Source of the DNA: Gammaproteobacteria bacterium
Lineage (GTDB): Bacteria > Pseudomonadota > Gammaproteobacteria > Ga0077536
NCBI GenBank assembly: GCA_021773835.1
Contig: JAJFJQ010000028.1
Span: 1 to 64,000 of the forward strand
DNA: 64,000 nt
Direction: 5' to 3'
Of the stretch, positions 35,371 through 43,235 are shown piece after piece. The notes under the pieces were generated by a model. That model did not search any database, was not told the DNA's origin, and worked only from the letters and a program-made list of their open reading frames with translations. Made by a program: the position numbers and the translations under genes. Numbering within the stretch: position 1 is the first letter of the stretch; each line of letters begins with the position of its first letter.

Positions 35371-36639
35371 TCAACGGTCACGTGAGACCAGCACGCCGGT
35401 GCGCTCGAGGTCGCTAATGCGCTCGGCAGTATAGCCGAGCACCTCGGAAAGTACTGTCCCATTGTGCTGGCCGAGGGTCGGCGCAACCAAGTCCAGGCGT
35501 TCGGGCTGCTCAGTAAAGCGCAGCGGAAATCCCGGTATCGTCAGGTCGCCCATAACGGGATCGGTGATTTCGCGGATCATCCCGCGTTCACGGAAATACG
35601 GATGATCGATCGCGTCCGCTGGGTCCATCACTGGCGAGGCGGGGACGCGATGCTCTTCAAGTATATCGAGCACCGCTTCGTTGTTAGGAAAGTCAGTCAT
35701 CCAAGTTTCAATAAGCTCGATAAGTTCGCCTTGGCGTTCGCCCCGCGATGGTGCGTCGGCATAACGTGGATCATTTTCCAAGTCGGGACGGCCAATCGCG
35801 GCACAGACATTTTTCCACTGCGGTTGTAGCGACAGGATACAGATGTAACCACTGGGACCTTTGAAGACGCCGAACGGTGCGATGAGTTCGTGGTGCGCCC
35901 CCTGACGATGGGGTCGAAACTTACCCTTGGTTAAGGTAAATCCCTGCAGCGACACATCGTGCAAGTGGAACATCGCGTCGACCATGCTGATATCGAGCCA
36001 TTGGCCCACTCCGGTCCGTGAGCGATGAAATAAGGCATAGCCGATCGCCGAAAAGGCGTGCACGCCACTGGTAATGTCGGCCACCCCGAGACCGACCGGC
36101 AACGGCGGTCCATCACGTTCGCCGGTCATGTGCATGATCCCAGCGAAGGCCTGTGCGACCCAGTCGTAACCCGTTTTGTGGGATAGAGGGCTCTCTCGAC
36201 CGTAGGCGGAAATCGAAGCCATGATGACTTTTGGATTGATGGCCTTGATGTCGTCCCAGGCAAGGCGTTTTTTCTCCATTACGCCGGGGCCGAAATTTTC
36301 TACGACGACATCCACCTCGGCGATCAACTCACGCAATATCGCATCGCTCTCGGGCTTTTTCAGATCTATCGCAAGACTTTTTTTACCGCGATTCTGCTGA
36401 ATGAAATAACCACTGCGCCCGTCATCGGCGAACGGCAATCCACGTGAGGGATCACCACCGGGTGCGATCTCTACCTTGATGATCTCCGCGCCCAGCTCGG
36501 CCATTAGGCGACCAACGGTTGGCCCCGCCAAGTACTGGGTAAAATCGAGTACGCGTATCCCCTCAAGTATCAACATCGTCACGCTTGCCAATTGGAAATG
36601 GATCGTGAATGTAACACCGATTTCGGCTCCAGTTTGCAT
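35371..36639 (-). CDS. Family III (CaiB/BaiF-type) CoA-transferase
   Basis: A 422-residue protein with LEGIRVLDFTQYLAGPTVGRLMAELGAEIIKVE at the start of the core, NRGKKSLAIDLK, and GLGVADITSGVHA, whose Asp is the position of the catalytic aspartate. It moves CoA between acyl-CoA and a free acid. Most relatives would begin at the internal ATG 36576. However, the ATG at 36639 has AGAGG eight bases upstream while 36576 has none, so the longer form with a 21-residue extension is kept with reservation. It is divergent from the iron alcohol dehydrogenase and heads the amidase-hyuA set 3 operon. Confidence 0.9.
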   Translation of the reverse strand: MQTGAEIGVTFTIHFQLASVTMLILEGIRVLDFTQYLAGPTVGRLMAELGAEIIKVEIAPGGDPSRGLPFADDGRSGYFIQQNRGKKSLAIDLKKPESDAILRELIAEVDVVVENFGPGVMEKKRLAWDDIKAINPKVIMASISAYGRESPLSHKTGYDWVAQAFAGIMHMTGERDGPPLPVGLGVADITSGVHAFSAIGYALFHRSRTGVGQWLDISMVDAMFHLHDVSLQGFTLTKGKFRPHRQGAHHELIAPFGVFKGPSGYICILSLQPQWKNVCAAIGRPDLENDPRYADAPSRGERQGELIELIETWMTDFPNNEAVLDILEEHRVPASPVMDPADAIDHPYFRERGMIREITDPVMGDLTIPGFPLRFTEQPERLDLVAPTLGQHNGTVLSEVLGYTAERISDLERTGVLVSRDR

Positions 36640-36640
36640 T

Positions 36641-36659
36641 TACGCCGCCTCTCGGCGTA
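36641..36659 (-). promoter_or_regulatory. Perfect 19-bp dyad in divergent region; ribosome-binding site in its loop
   Basis: TACGCCG (36641-36647) and CGGCGTA (36653-36659) are perfect reverse complements around a 5-base loop that reads AGAGG on the minus strand. It sits between the divergent CoA-transferase and iron alcohol dehydrogenase genes, two bases from the possible ATG 36639. It could be an operator or an RNA hairpin presenting or sequestering the ribosome-binding site. Confidence 0.5.
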
Positions 36660-36702
36660 GAACTACGCATATTTCGTAATATCAACCAGGAGCAAGACCA
36701 CC

Positions 36703-37848
36703 ATGAGTCAAATCGGACGTTACACCCCGGCGCCATCCCAGGAAGTCATCTACGGGAAACCCGTCGCCGAGGCGCTTGGCGAGGAAATTGAACGTCGTAA
36801 GGCCTCGCGAATTGTCTTTATTACGAATACAAGCCTTAATCATCCCGGCGGTCTCGGTGAAATAGTAAAGGCTTCGCTTGGTGGATCCTGTGTGGCCGAA
36901 GTCACCGGTATCCGAGCACATTCGCCGCGCGAAGATGTCGTTAGAATGACTGCCACCTTGCGTGATAGCGATGCCGACATGGTCGTCGCGTTTGGTGGCG
37001 GCTCTGTGTGTGATGCGACGAAGGCCGCGTGCTTAGCGCTCGCCAATGGGATCAAGGTCAGCGAAGACATTGACCGAATACGGGTTGGCCAAAACGTCAC
37101 CCCGGCGACACTGCCGTATGTTTCCATTCCTACTACGCTGTCTGCCGGTGAGTACACGGCTTACGCCGGCGTGACCGATGAACGCATCCCGCGTAAGGAA
37201 GTATTGTGGGATATGAGTATCGCACCTGACGTTGTGATCCTCGATGCCGCAATGACCGTAGCCACCCCGCCACGTCTGTTTTTTGGTACCGGGATCCGCG
37301 CTGTTGATCACGCGGTTGAGACGTGGTGTTCGATAAATGTGACGCCGCTAACGGAGGCAAGCTCATTGCATGCGTTGCGCATCTTGCCCCGTGCGCTGGC
37401 GTTGGCTAAGAGCAATCCTGACGATCTCGACAACCGACTGAACTGCCTTATCGGTGCCTGGTTATCGGTGCAAGGCGTCTCCACGGGCGTTGATCTCGGC
37501 GCCAGTCATGGCATCGGTCACATCCTCGGTGGTACCGCGGGCATGCCGCATGGCGAAACCTCATGTGTGATGCTGCCGCATGTGTTGCGCTACAACGCGT
37601 CGGTTAATGGTGAACGCCAGGCGACACTGGCCGCAGCAATGGGCGATGCGAATACCGCTGCGGCCGACCAAATCCAGACGCTCGTCAGCGATCTCGACCT
37701 CCCCGGACGGTTGCGCGATTGCGCGGTACCGCGTGAACTATTGCCGACCCTCGCCGAGGAATCGATGCACGACATGTGGATACCGACCAACCCACGACCG
37801 ATAAATGGGCCACAAGACGTACTGCCATTACTTGAAGCTGCCTGGTGA
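36703..37848 (+). CDS. Iron-containing alcohol dehydrogenase, maleylacetate-reductase-like
   Basis: A 381-residue group III dehydrogenase with VVAFGGGSVCDATKAACLA for nucleotide binding, and SIPTTLSAGEYTAYAGVTD. The metal-ligand regions are GTGIRAVDHAVETW and GASHGIGHILGGTAGMPHGETSCVMLPHVLRYN. The HGIGHILGG...PHGETS arrangement is that of maleylacetate reductases, which reduce maleylacetate to 3-oxoadipate with NAD(P)H in ring-cleavage pathways. AGGAG is nine bases before the ATG. It is followed by an SSS transporter and a small SnoaL-like gene. A general aldehyde reductase is the alternative. Confidence 0.9.
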   Translation: MSQIGRYTPAPSQEVIYGKPVAEALGEEIERRKASRIVFITNTSLNHPGGLGEIVKASLGGSCVAEVTGIRAHSPREDVVRMTATLRDSDADMVVAFGGGSVCDATKAACLALANGIKVSEDIDRIRVGQNVTPATLPYVSIPTTLSAGEYTAYAGVTDERIPRKEVLWDMSIAPDVVILDAAMTVATPPRLFFGTGIRAVDHAVETWCSINVTPLTEASSLHALRILPRALALAKSNPDDLDNRLNCLIGAWLSVQGVSTGVDLGASHGIGHILGGTAGMPHGETSCVMLPHVLRYNASVNGERQATLAAAMGDANTAAADQIQTLVSDLDLPGRLRDCAVPRELLPTLAEESMHDMWIPTNPRPINGPQDVLPLLEAAW

Positions 37849-38003
37849 GCACACGGTGTAATGCAGACGAATTCCTCATTCACATTTACTAAGTCTGTGA
37901 TGTAACACCCGAGCTTCTCACTATTAGTACAGCTTGGTTCCTGGCCGCCGTTGAATTCGATCGTTATAGTTCGCCATCGCAACACCAACGAGAACGGTAG
38001 CTC

Positions 38004-39575
38004 ATGCTCGAAGTCGACCCGAGTCTCCGCATGTGGGGATGGATTTTTCTGCTCGTCTATATCGGTGCGATGTTGGCCTTCGGCTTTATCGGCATGCGCA
38101 GGGTTCGCAGCAGTGACGATTTCGCCACCGCCCGGGGCGGCTACGGCCCACTGTTTCTAGCCTTTGCGCTCACCGCAACTGCAGCCAGTGGTGGTACCTT
38201 TATCGGCATTCCCGCTATCGCTTATAAGTCAGGGTTCTCGGCCTTGTGGTACGCCTTTATATATCCGCTCGGACTGTATTGCGGCCTACTACTTTGTTTG
38301 CGCGGTATCCGCCGGGCGGGAGAAAATTTCGGCAGTCGCTCAATGCCGGAATATCTCGGCGACCGCTTCGACTCCGAAGCATTACGGATCTGCGTCGCGC
38401 TATTTTCGATGCTCTTGATGTTCTATCTCGCGGGTCAGTTGCTCGCAGGCGCCGTTATGTTCAATAAGATGATGGGCATTGAATTATTACCCGCGCTCAT
38501 TACCACGGCCGTCATCATTATGTTCTACATCGTGATCGGCGGCGCCCATGCGGACATCTTAACGGATGGCGTGCAAGGCGCCTTAATGTTGTTACTCGCG
38601 ATCGCGGTCACAGTAATGTTCTTGGTTGGATTCGGCGTCGACGGTGGTTTTGACGGGATGATCAAGAACCTCGAAGCGCAGGACCCAGCGCTGTTGGCAA
38701 TGCTACACCCGACCAACCCAATATTGAATTCATGGTGGGCCGTCTTTTCACTTTTCGTTTTTCATGCACCGCTCGGTTTGCTTCCGCACGTTGGTAATAA
38801 GCTGTGGGCGCTGAAAGACAACCGCGATCAAAACCGTTTCATCGCCATATCATTTGTTTTCGGCATGACCTTACCAGCGATTGTATTTGGCGGCATTCTC
38901 GCGCGGGCGGTACTAGGAGATGCCCTTCTCGTGGACGGTGCGAGTGCCAATGACGCCATACCCGCCCTTTTCATTGCTACCCTGCCGGCATGGCTGGCAG
39001 CTTTGATCGGTGCCGGCGTGCTCGCCGCAATCATGTCGACCGCCGACGGACTTGTCGTATCCACCTCGCAGGTCTTCGCGAACGATATTTATCGTCGCAC
39101 CATTGCCCCGCGGCTTAAAACAAAACCCGACGACAAAACGATAGATCGGATCTCTTTGCTCATCAGTCGGGTTGGCTCAATACTGATTGTGGCCGGTTCG
39201 ATCTGGCTCGCGTGGGAGTCGCAATCGATGAACGTTGCCATCCTCATCGCAGTCGGGGTCGGCGGTATGATAGCGGCGATAGCAGGCCCGATCTTCACCG
39301 GCATACTGTGGGAGAGGACAAGCAAGGCCGGCGCACTGGCGGGTTTCGCCGCTGGCGGTGGGTCTTTCATCATCATCAAGGCTGGGTTGCTGCGCGCCGA
39401 ATGGTTTAGCGGCGGTCCATTTGAGGCTGCTGGAATATGGCTGGTGAACCAAGCGCCTAATCCGTTTGCTTGCGGAACCCTCGGTGCGCTGACTGCGATA
39501 TTTGTCGTCGTCGTTGTTTCACTATTTACTTCACCACCGAGCGAAGAACACCTGCGTCGTGTTTTCGGTAACTGA
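38004..39575 (+). CDS. Sodium:solute symporter (SSS) family transporter
   Basis: A 523-residue protein with about 13 membrane spans. Signatures include SSDDFATARGGYGPLFLAFALTATAASGGTFIGIPAIAY in the first spans, YIVIGGAHADILTDGVQGALM, and AIMSTADGLVVSTSQVFANDIYR. SSS proteins couple uptake of small organic molecules (amino acids, sugars, nucleobases, carboxylates) to sodium. Its position between two HyuA-containing operons suggests import of a cyclic amide or a related acid, an inference from context only. Confidence 0.93.
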   Translation: MLEVDPSLRMWGWIFLLVYIGAMLAFGFIGMRRVRSSDDFATARGGYGPLFLAFALTATAASGGTFIGIPAIAYKSGFSALWYAFIYPLGLYCGLLLCLRGIRRAGENFGSRSMPEYLGDRFDSEALRICVALFSMLLMFYLAGQLLAGAVMFNKMMGIELLPALITTAVIIMFYIVIGGAHADILTDGVQGALMLLLAIAVTVMFLVGFGVDGGFDGMIKNLEAQDPALLAMLHPTNPILNSWWAVFSLFVFHAPLGLLPHVGNKLWALKDNRDQNRFIAISFVFGMTLPAIVFGGILARAVLGDALLVDGASANDAIPALFIATLPAWLAALIGAGVLAAIMSTADGLVVSTSQVFANDIYRRTIAPRLKTKPDDKTIDRISLLISRVGSILIVAGSIWLAWESQSMNVAILIAVGVGGMIAAIAGPIFTGILWERTSKAGALAGFAAGGGSFIIIKAGLLRAEWFSGGPFEAAGIWLVNQAPNPFACGTLGALTAIFVVVVVSLFTSPPSEEHLRRVFGN

Positions 39576-39590
39576 CAGAGGAATGCGAAA

Positions 39591-39983
39591 TTGAAGAACA
39601 ATGAACGACCTGCCTATATCGAAACTGTCGAAGCCTATTTCGCCGCACTCGACGACCGACGTGTGGACGACGTATTAAGTTACTTCAATGAAAATGCGGT
39701 ATTCACCGTGCAGTCGGCATTTGTCACCTGTGAAGGCCGGGATCGCGAAATCAAGGCGATGTTTGAACAATTTCTCGAGACCTACTCAACGGTGGTGCAC
39801 ACCGATTTCGAACACATCGTCGATCCGGTGGCGCAAGCCATCTCGTCACGCTTTCGGGTCGAGCTAGACGATCGGCAAGGCGGACACGAGACCAAACAAA
39901 GCGTTAACCACTGGTATTTCCAGGACGGTAAATTCCAGCGGGTCTATGTGTGGATCAGCGGCGATAATGTGCTCGGCGATTAG
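39591..39983 (+). CDS. NTF2/SnoaL-like small protein
   Basis: A 130-residue protein of the NTF2-like cone fold: IETVEAYFAALDDRRVDDVLSYFNENAVFTVQ at the N-terminus, and NHWYFQDGKFQRVYVWISGD near the end. Members are isomerases, hydrolases or binding proteins. The start is TTG with AGAGGA eight bases upstream; it lies 15 bp after the transporter. Function unknown. Confidence 0.82.
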   Translation: MKNNERPAYIETVEAYFAALDDRRVDDVLSYFNENAVFTVQSAFVTCEGRDREIKAMFEQFLETYSTVVHTDFEHIVDPVAQAISSRFRVELDDRQGGHETKQSVNHWYFQDGKFQRVYVWISGDNVLGD

Positions 39984-39990
39984 CGCCGCG

Positions 39991-41352
39991 TTAACGCTGG
40001 CTCTGGACAAGATCCAGCGCCTTACCCACGCGTAAGACAATCTCGTCGATCTCTGACCCCTGCACGATCAGCGGCGGTGCAATCACAATGTTGCGCCCGG
40101 CCGGACGTGTGACAACACCCATATCTAACAGCGTGTTGTAGATGGCCAATGAAACCTCGTCTGCATCCGAATTAACGATGCAATCTGCGTCGTCACGCCG
40201 CAGAAAATCTAGGCTTGCGCCGAGTCCAACGCTACGGATCTCGCCCACTAGCGGGTGATCCTCGAACCGCGCGAGACCTTTCGCGAGCCGCTCGCCCATC
40301 ACCGCGGCATGATCGACAAGCTTGTCGCGCTCAATGATCTCCATCACCTTTAAGGCCGCCGCTGCGCCGACCGGATGGGCGGCCATCGTGCTCGCATGTG
40401 CAAGCGTTCCGATTTTCTCAGAGCCGTCCTCGAGTGCTGCGTATAAGTCGCGGCCCAAACCGACAGCAGATAAGGGAAAGTAAGCTGAGGTGATCCCCTT
40501 GGCGATGACCACGTGGTCCGGTTTGAGTCCGAATGTTTGCGCACCGAAGAGGTTCCCAGTACGACCAAAACCGGTGATGACTTCATCCACAACGAGATCG
40601 ATACCGTGGCCATCGAGCACCGATGTGATCGCAGGAAAGTATTCTGGTGGTGGCACCTTGAATCCGGCAGAAAAACTGATGGGCTCTGCAACCATGGCTG
40701 CGATCGAGCCCATCGGCTGATCGGCTATTAGGGCTTCGAGTTCCACAGCAAGGCGGCTTGAAAACTCAGCCGAGGTCTCTTGAGGCTCGCGATCGCCGTG
40801 ATAGTCCACCTGAGATACATGGGAAAATCCAGGCAAGGGTAAGCCAAACTCTGCATGATGCCCTCCGGTGACGCTCGCCGAAGCCAAGGTAGCACCGTGA
40901 TAGCTACCGTGTCGTCCGATGATCGTTTTACGCTCTGGCTCGCCCCGAGCAACCGAGCCAAAACGCAATAATTTGATCAAAAAATCGATCGCCTCCGAGC
41001 CTGACGATCCGAAGATGAGATGTGGATCTGCCACCGGTAGTATCTCGGTCAACTTCTCGGCAAGGTCGAGCGATCCCTTACTCGTTCGATGCAAGGCCGA
41101 AACGACAAAGGGCAGCTCTCGGTACTGTGCAGCTATCGCATCGATCAGTTCATCGTTTTGATAACCCAGTGAGGCAGCGTAGAACGACGCCGTCGCCTCG
41201 ATGTACTCGCGGCCATCGGTATCGTAGACATAAATCCCACGACCATGTTCGATAAAACGCGTTATCTGATTCGTGTTCTCGGCGACTCGTTGAAAGCCAA
41301 TAATCAACGGCAGGCGTTCGTCTTCCGCTACATAGGTCTGTGGGGTCGCCAT
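39991..41352 (-). CDS. Class III (omega-type) PLP-dependent aminotransferase
   Basis: A 453-residue fold-type I aminotransferase with GSSGSEAIDFLIKLLR, GRHGSYHGATLASASVTGG, LVVDEVITGFGRTGNLFGAQ and the PLP-lysine segment HVVIAKGITSAYFPLSAV. Class III members move amino groups from omega-amino acids, diamines or beta-amino acids to pyruvate or 2-oxoglutarate. CGGAG precedes the ATG. It starts 24 bp after hyuB set 3, in one operon with hyuA and hyuB. This mirrors caprolactam degradation in Pseudomonas jessenii, where a HyuAB-like caprolactamase yields an omega-amino acid that a class III transaminase deaminates. Confidence 0.93.
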   Translation of the reverse strand: MATPQTYVAEDERLPLIIGFQRVAENTNQITRFIEHGRGIYVYDTDGREYIEATASFYAASLGYQNDELIDAIAAQYRELPFVVSALHRTSKGSLDLAEKLTEILPVADPHLIFGSSGSEAIDFLIKLLRFGSVARGEPERKTIIGRHGSYHGATLASASVTGGHHAEFGLPLPGFSHVSQVDYHGDREPQETSAEFSSRLAVELEALIADQPMGSIAAMVAEPISFSAGFKVPPPEYFPAITSVLDGHGIDLVVDEVITGFGRTGNLFGAQTFGLKPDHVVIAKGITSAYFPLSAVGLGRDLYAALEDGSEKIGTLAHASTMAAHPVGAAAALKVMEIIERDKLVDHAAVMGERLAKGLARFEDHPLVGEIRSVGLGASLDFLRRDDADCIVNSDADEVSLAIYNTLLDMGVVTRPAGRNIVIAPPLIVQGSEIDEIVLRVGKALDLVQSQR

Positions 41353-41376
41353 GATCTATCTCCGTTCAATCACGTT

Positions 41377-43188
41377 CTATGTACGCGCAGCCTTTAGTTC
41401 CGCGCGCCGAGTATCCGTAGCTGCCGGGTCAAGCTCAAGCGTCTCATCGTCAAGCCGCCCTTTTAACATCACGCCATAGACATCCGCCGCGTAAGCCTGT
41501 GACACATACCCTTCAACCACGTCATCAACAACCCGGCTTGGTTCGCGCAATAAGGGGTCGCCATAACCCCCACCGGATGTTTCCAAACCACTCAACCAGG
41601 TTCCCTTTTTCAATTCGATCTCACCAACGCTCGGCGCACGCGTTTTGTTGCCCTTCTCGTCGACCACATACATCTCACCAACATTACCATCGAGGCCACC
41701 ACGCACCCCGCGCGCCGGATTCACTTGTGCGTCGGCGGCAAAGACCACCGTCATCGGGTGATTGCTCGGGCCGTAGGTGATGCGCGCGCCAGGCGCGCCA
41801 CGGTTAAAGCCAGCACCGGTGGTATCTTGTGTGAGGCGGATCTCTTTGAAGTGGATCGGATAACTGAGCTCGTTGATCTCGACACTGTCGCGGTACATCA
41901 ACCCTGCGACCACCGGTAAGCCATAGGTCAGCCAGCCGTCGCATTCCGGCGAGGCCGGGCCACCGTTGTTACCAATGATCAGTTGGTTGACGTAGCTATG
42001 GTCATCGTGGCGTGCGTCCCTGCCGGAAATAACCGAATAGCCGGCACCCATGCCGAGACCGCCTTCGGCGAGGCCATAGCCTTCGCCAAGATCTGCGAGT
42101 GCCGCTTGCACGAGGTTGAGCAGCCGCTCTGATACATTCGTCGTCGCCACCGAGCAACTATGCGGGAATCGCGGAATGCCGATCGCCGCGCCCTCGCGCA
42201 GCTTCATATTGAGGCAACGATAGGAGCCGCCGTTACGCGGAATGTCAGATGGCAGGGAGTTGTAAACACCGGCTGTCGAATTAGCGATCGAGCACGCTTC
42301 CGACAAATTCAGACCGTTGTCCATGCAGTCGATGTTCGAAGTGAGATCGATCTCGATCGTACCGGCCTCTGGATCGACGACGAGCTTGACCCGGACCGGG
42401 ATACCATCGGGGAGCATCGGCGGCATCGGATCATGAAAGCTTTCGCGTTCGATCGTCGCGGCCGGGAGTTTTTTGATCGCTTGGCGCATGCGCACTTCGC
42501 TGTAATCAAACCATTCCGTGGCGAAACGCTTGATCGTCGCCTTACCGTACTTCTGAAGAATATCGTGGATCCGTTTTTCGCCGGTGCGAGCCGAGCCCAA
42601 CATCGAGAGAAAATCGCCATGCCAGTAATCGGGTACCCGGATCCGCCGCTGACACATACGAATGATGTCGTCGACAGTCTCGCCATTGCGCTGCACGCGG
42701 ACCGCTGGAAAGATCAACGCGCCCTCTTCATACACGTCGCGCGCCGCCGCATGATAGGTCGTCGGTAGACTGTTACCGATATCGGCCTGATGCGCCTTGG
42801 CGCAGACGTTGAACAGATGTTCGCCTTCCCAAAATACCGGCACAATCAATGTGTGGTCTGCTGGATGCGAATTGCCGCTGTAGGGATCGTTGTGCAAGTA
42901 CGCGTCGCCTTCGGCGATATCGTCATGGAATTCACACATAGCAGCGGTCTGTAAATTAAGTCCATACACATGCGCCGGTAGGCCCTCAGCAGTTGCAAAC
43001 AGTTCATTGTCCGCTGTCGTGATGCCGCAAGAGAAATCGCGCGCACTATTGATCACCGCAGAACGGCCGGTGCGCAACATCGTGTTGGTCATCTCGCGCA
43101 CCACCCCGTCGAAGCGGTTGGCAAGCACTGCCAAGAGCATGGGCGACAAGGTCTTTGCTTCGTTTGGAATGTCGCTATCACTGTCCAT
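41377..43188 (-). CDS. hyuB: Hydantoinase/5-oxoprolinase B subunit (HyuB), set 3
   Basis: A 603-residue HyuB homologue of a subtype different from sets 1 and 2. It begins LLAVLANRFDGVVREMTNTMLRTGRS, has HNDPYSGNSHPADHT and AKAHQADIGNSLPTTY in the metal-site regions, NGLNLSEACSIANSTAGVY mid-protein, and ETSGGGYGDPLLREPS near the end. It starts 47 bp after hyuA set 3b (43236-45335) and is followed by the aminotransferase. The pair with that hyuA is predicted to hydrolyse a lactam or similar ring at the cost of ATP. Confidence 0.95.
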   Translation of the reverse strand: MDSDSDIPNEAKTLSPMLLAVLANRFDGVVREMTNTMLRTGRSAVINSARDFSCGITTADNELFATAEGLPAHVYGLNLQTAAMCEFHDDIAEGDAYLHNDPYSGNSHPADHTLIVPVFWEGEHLFNVCAKAHQADIGNSLPTTYHAAARDVYEEGALIFPAVRVQRNGETVDDIIRMCQRRIRVPDYWHGDFLSMLGSARTGEKRIHDILQKYGKATIKRFATEWFDYSEVRMRQAIKKLPAATIERESFHDPMPPMLPDGIPVRVKLVVDPEAGTIEIDLTSNIDCMDNGLNLSEACSIANSTAGVYNSLPSDIPRNGGSYRCLNMKLREGAAIGIPRFPHSCSVATTNVSERLLNLVQAALADLGEGYGLAEGGLGMGAGYSVISGRDARHDDHSYVNQLIIGNNGGPASPECDGWLTYGLPVVAGLMYRDSVEINELSYPIHFKEIRLTQDTTGAGFNRGAPGARITYGPSNHPMTVVFAADAQVNPARGVRGGLDGNVGEMYVVDEKGNKTRAPSVGEIELKKGTWLSGLETSGGGYGDPLLREPSRVVDDVVEGYVSQAYAADVYGVMLKGRLDDETLELDPAATDTRRAELKAART

Positions 43189-43235
43189 ATTTATTTCTCG
43201 CTCGCAATCGTTGTATCGGAATTGTCACCGGTGAT

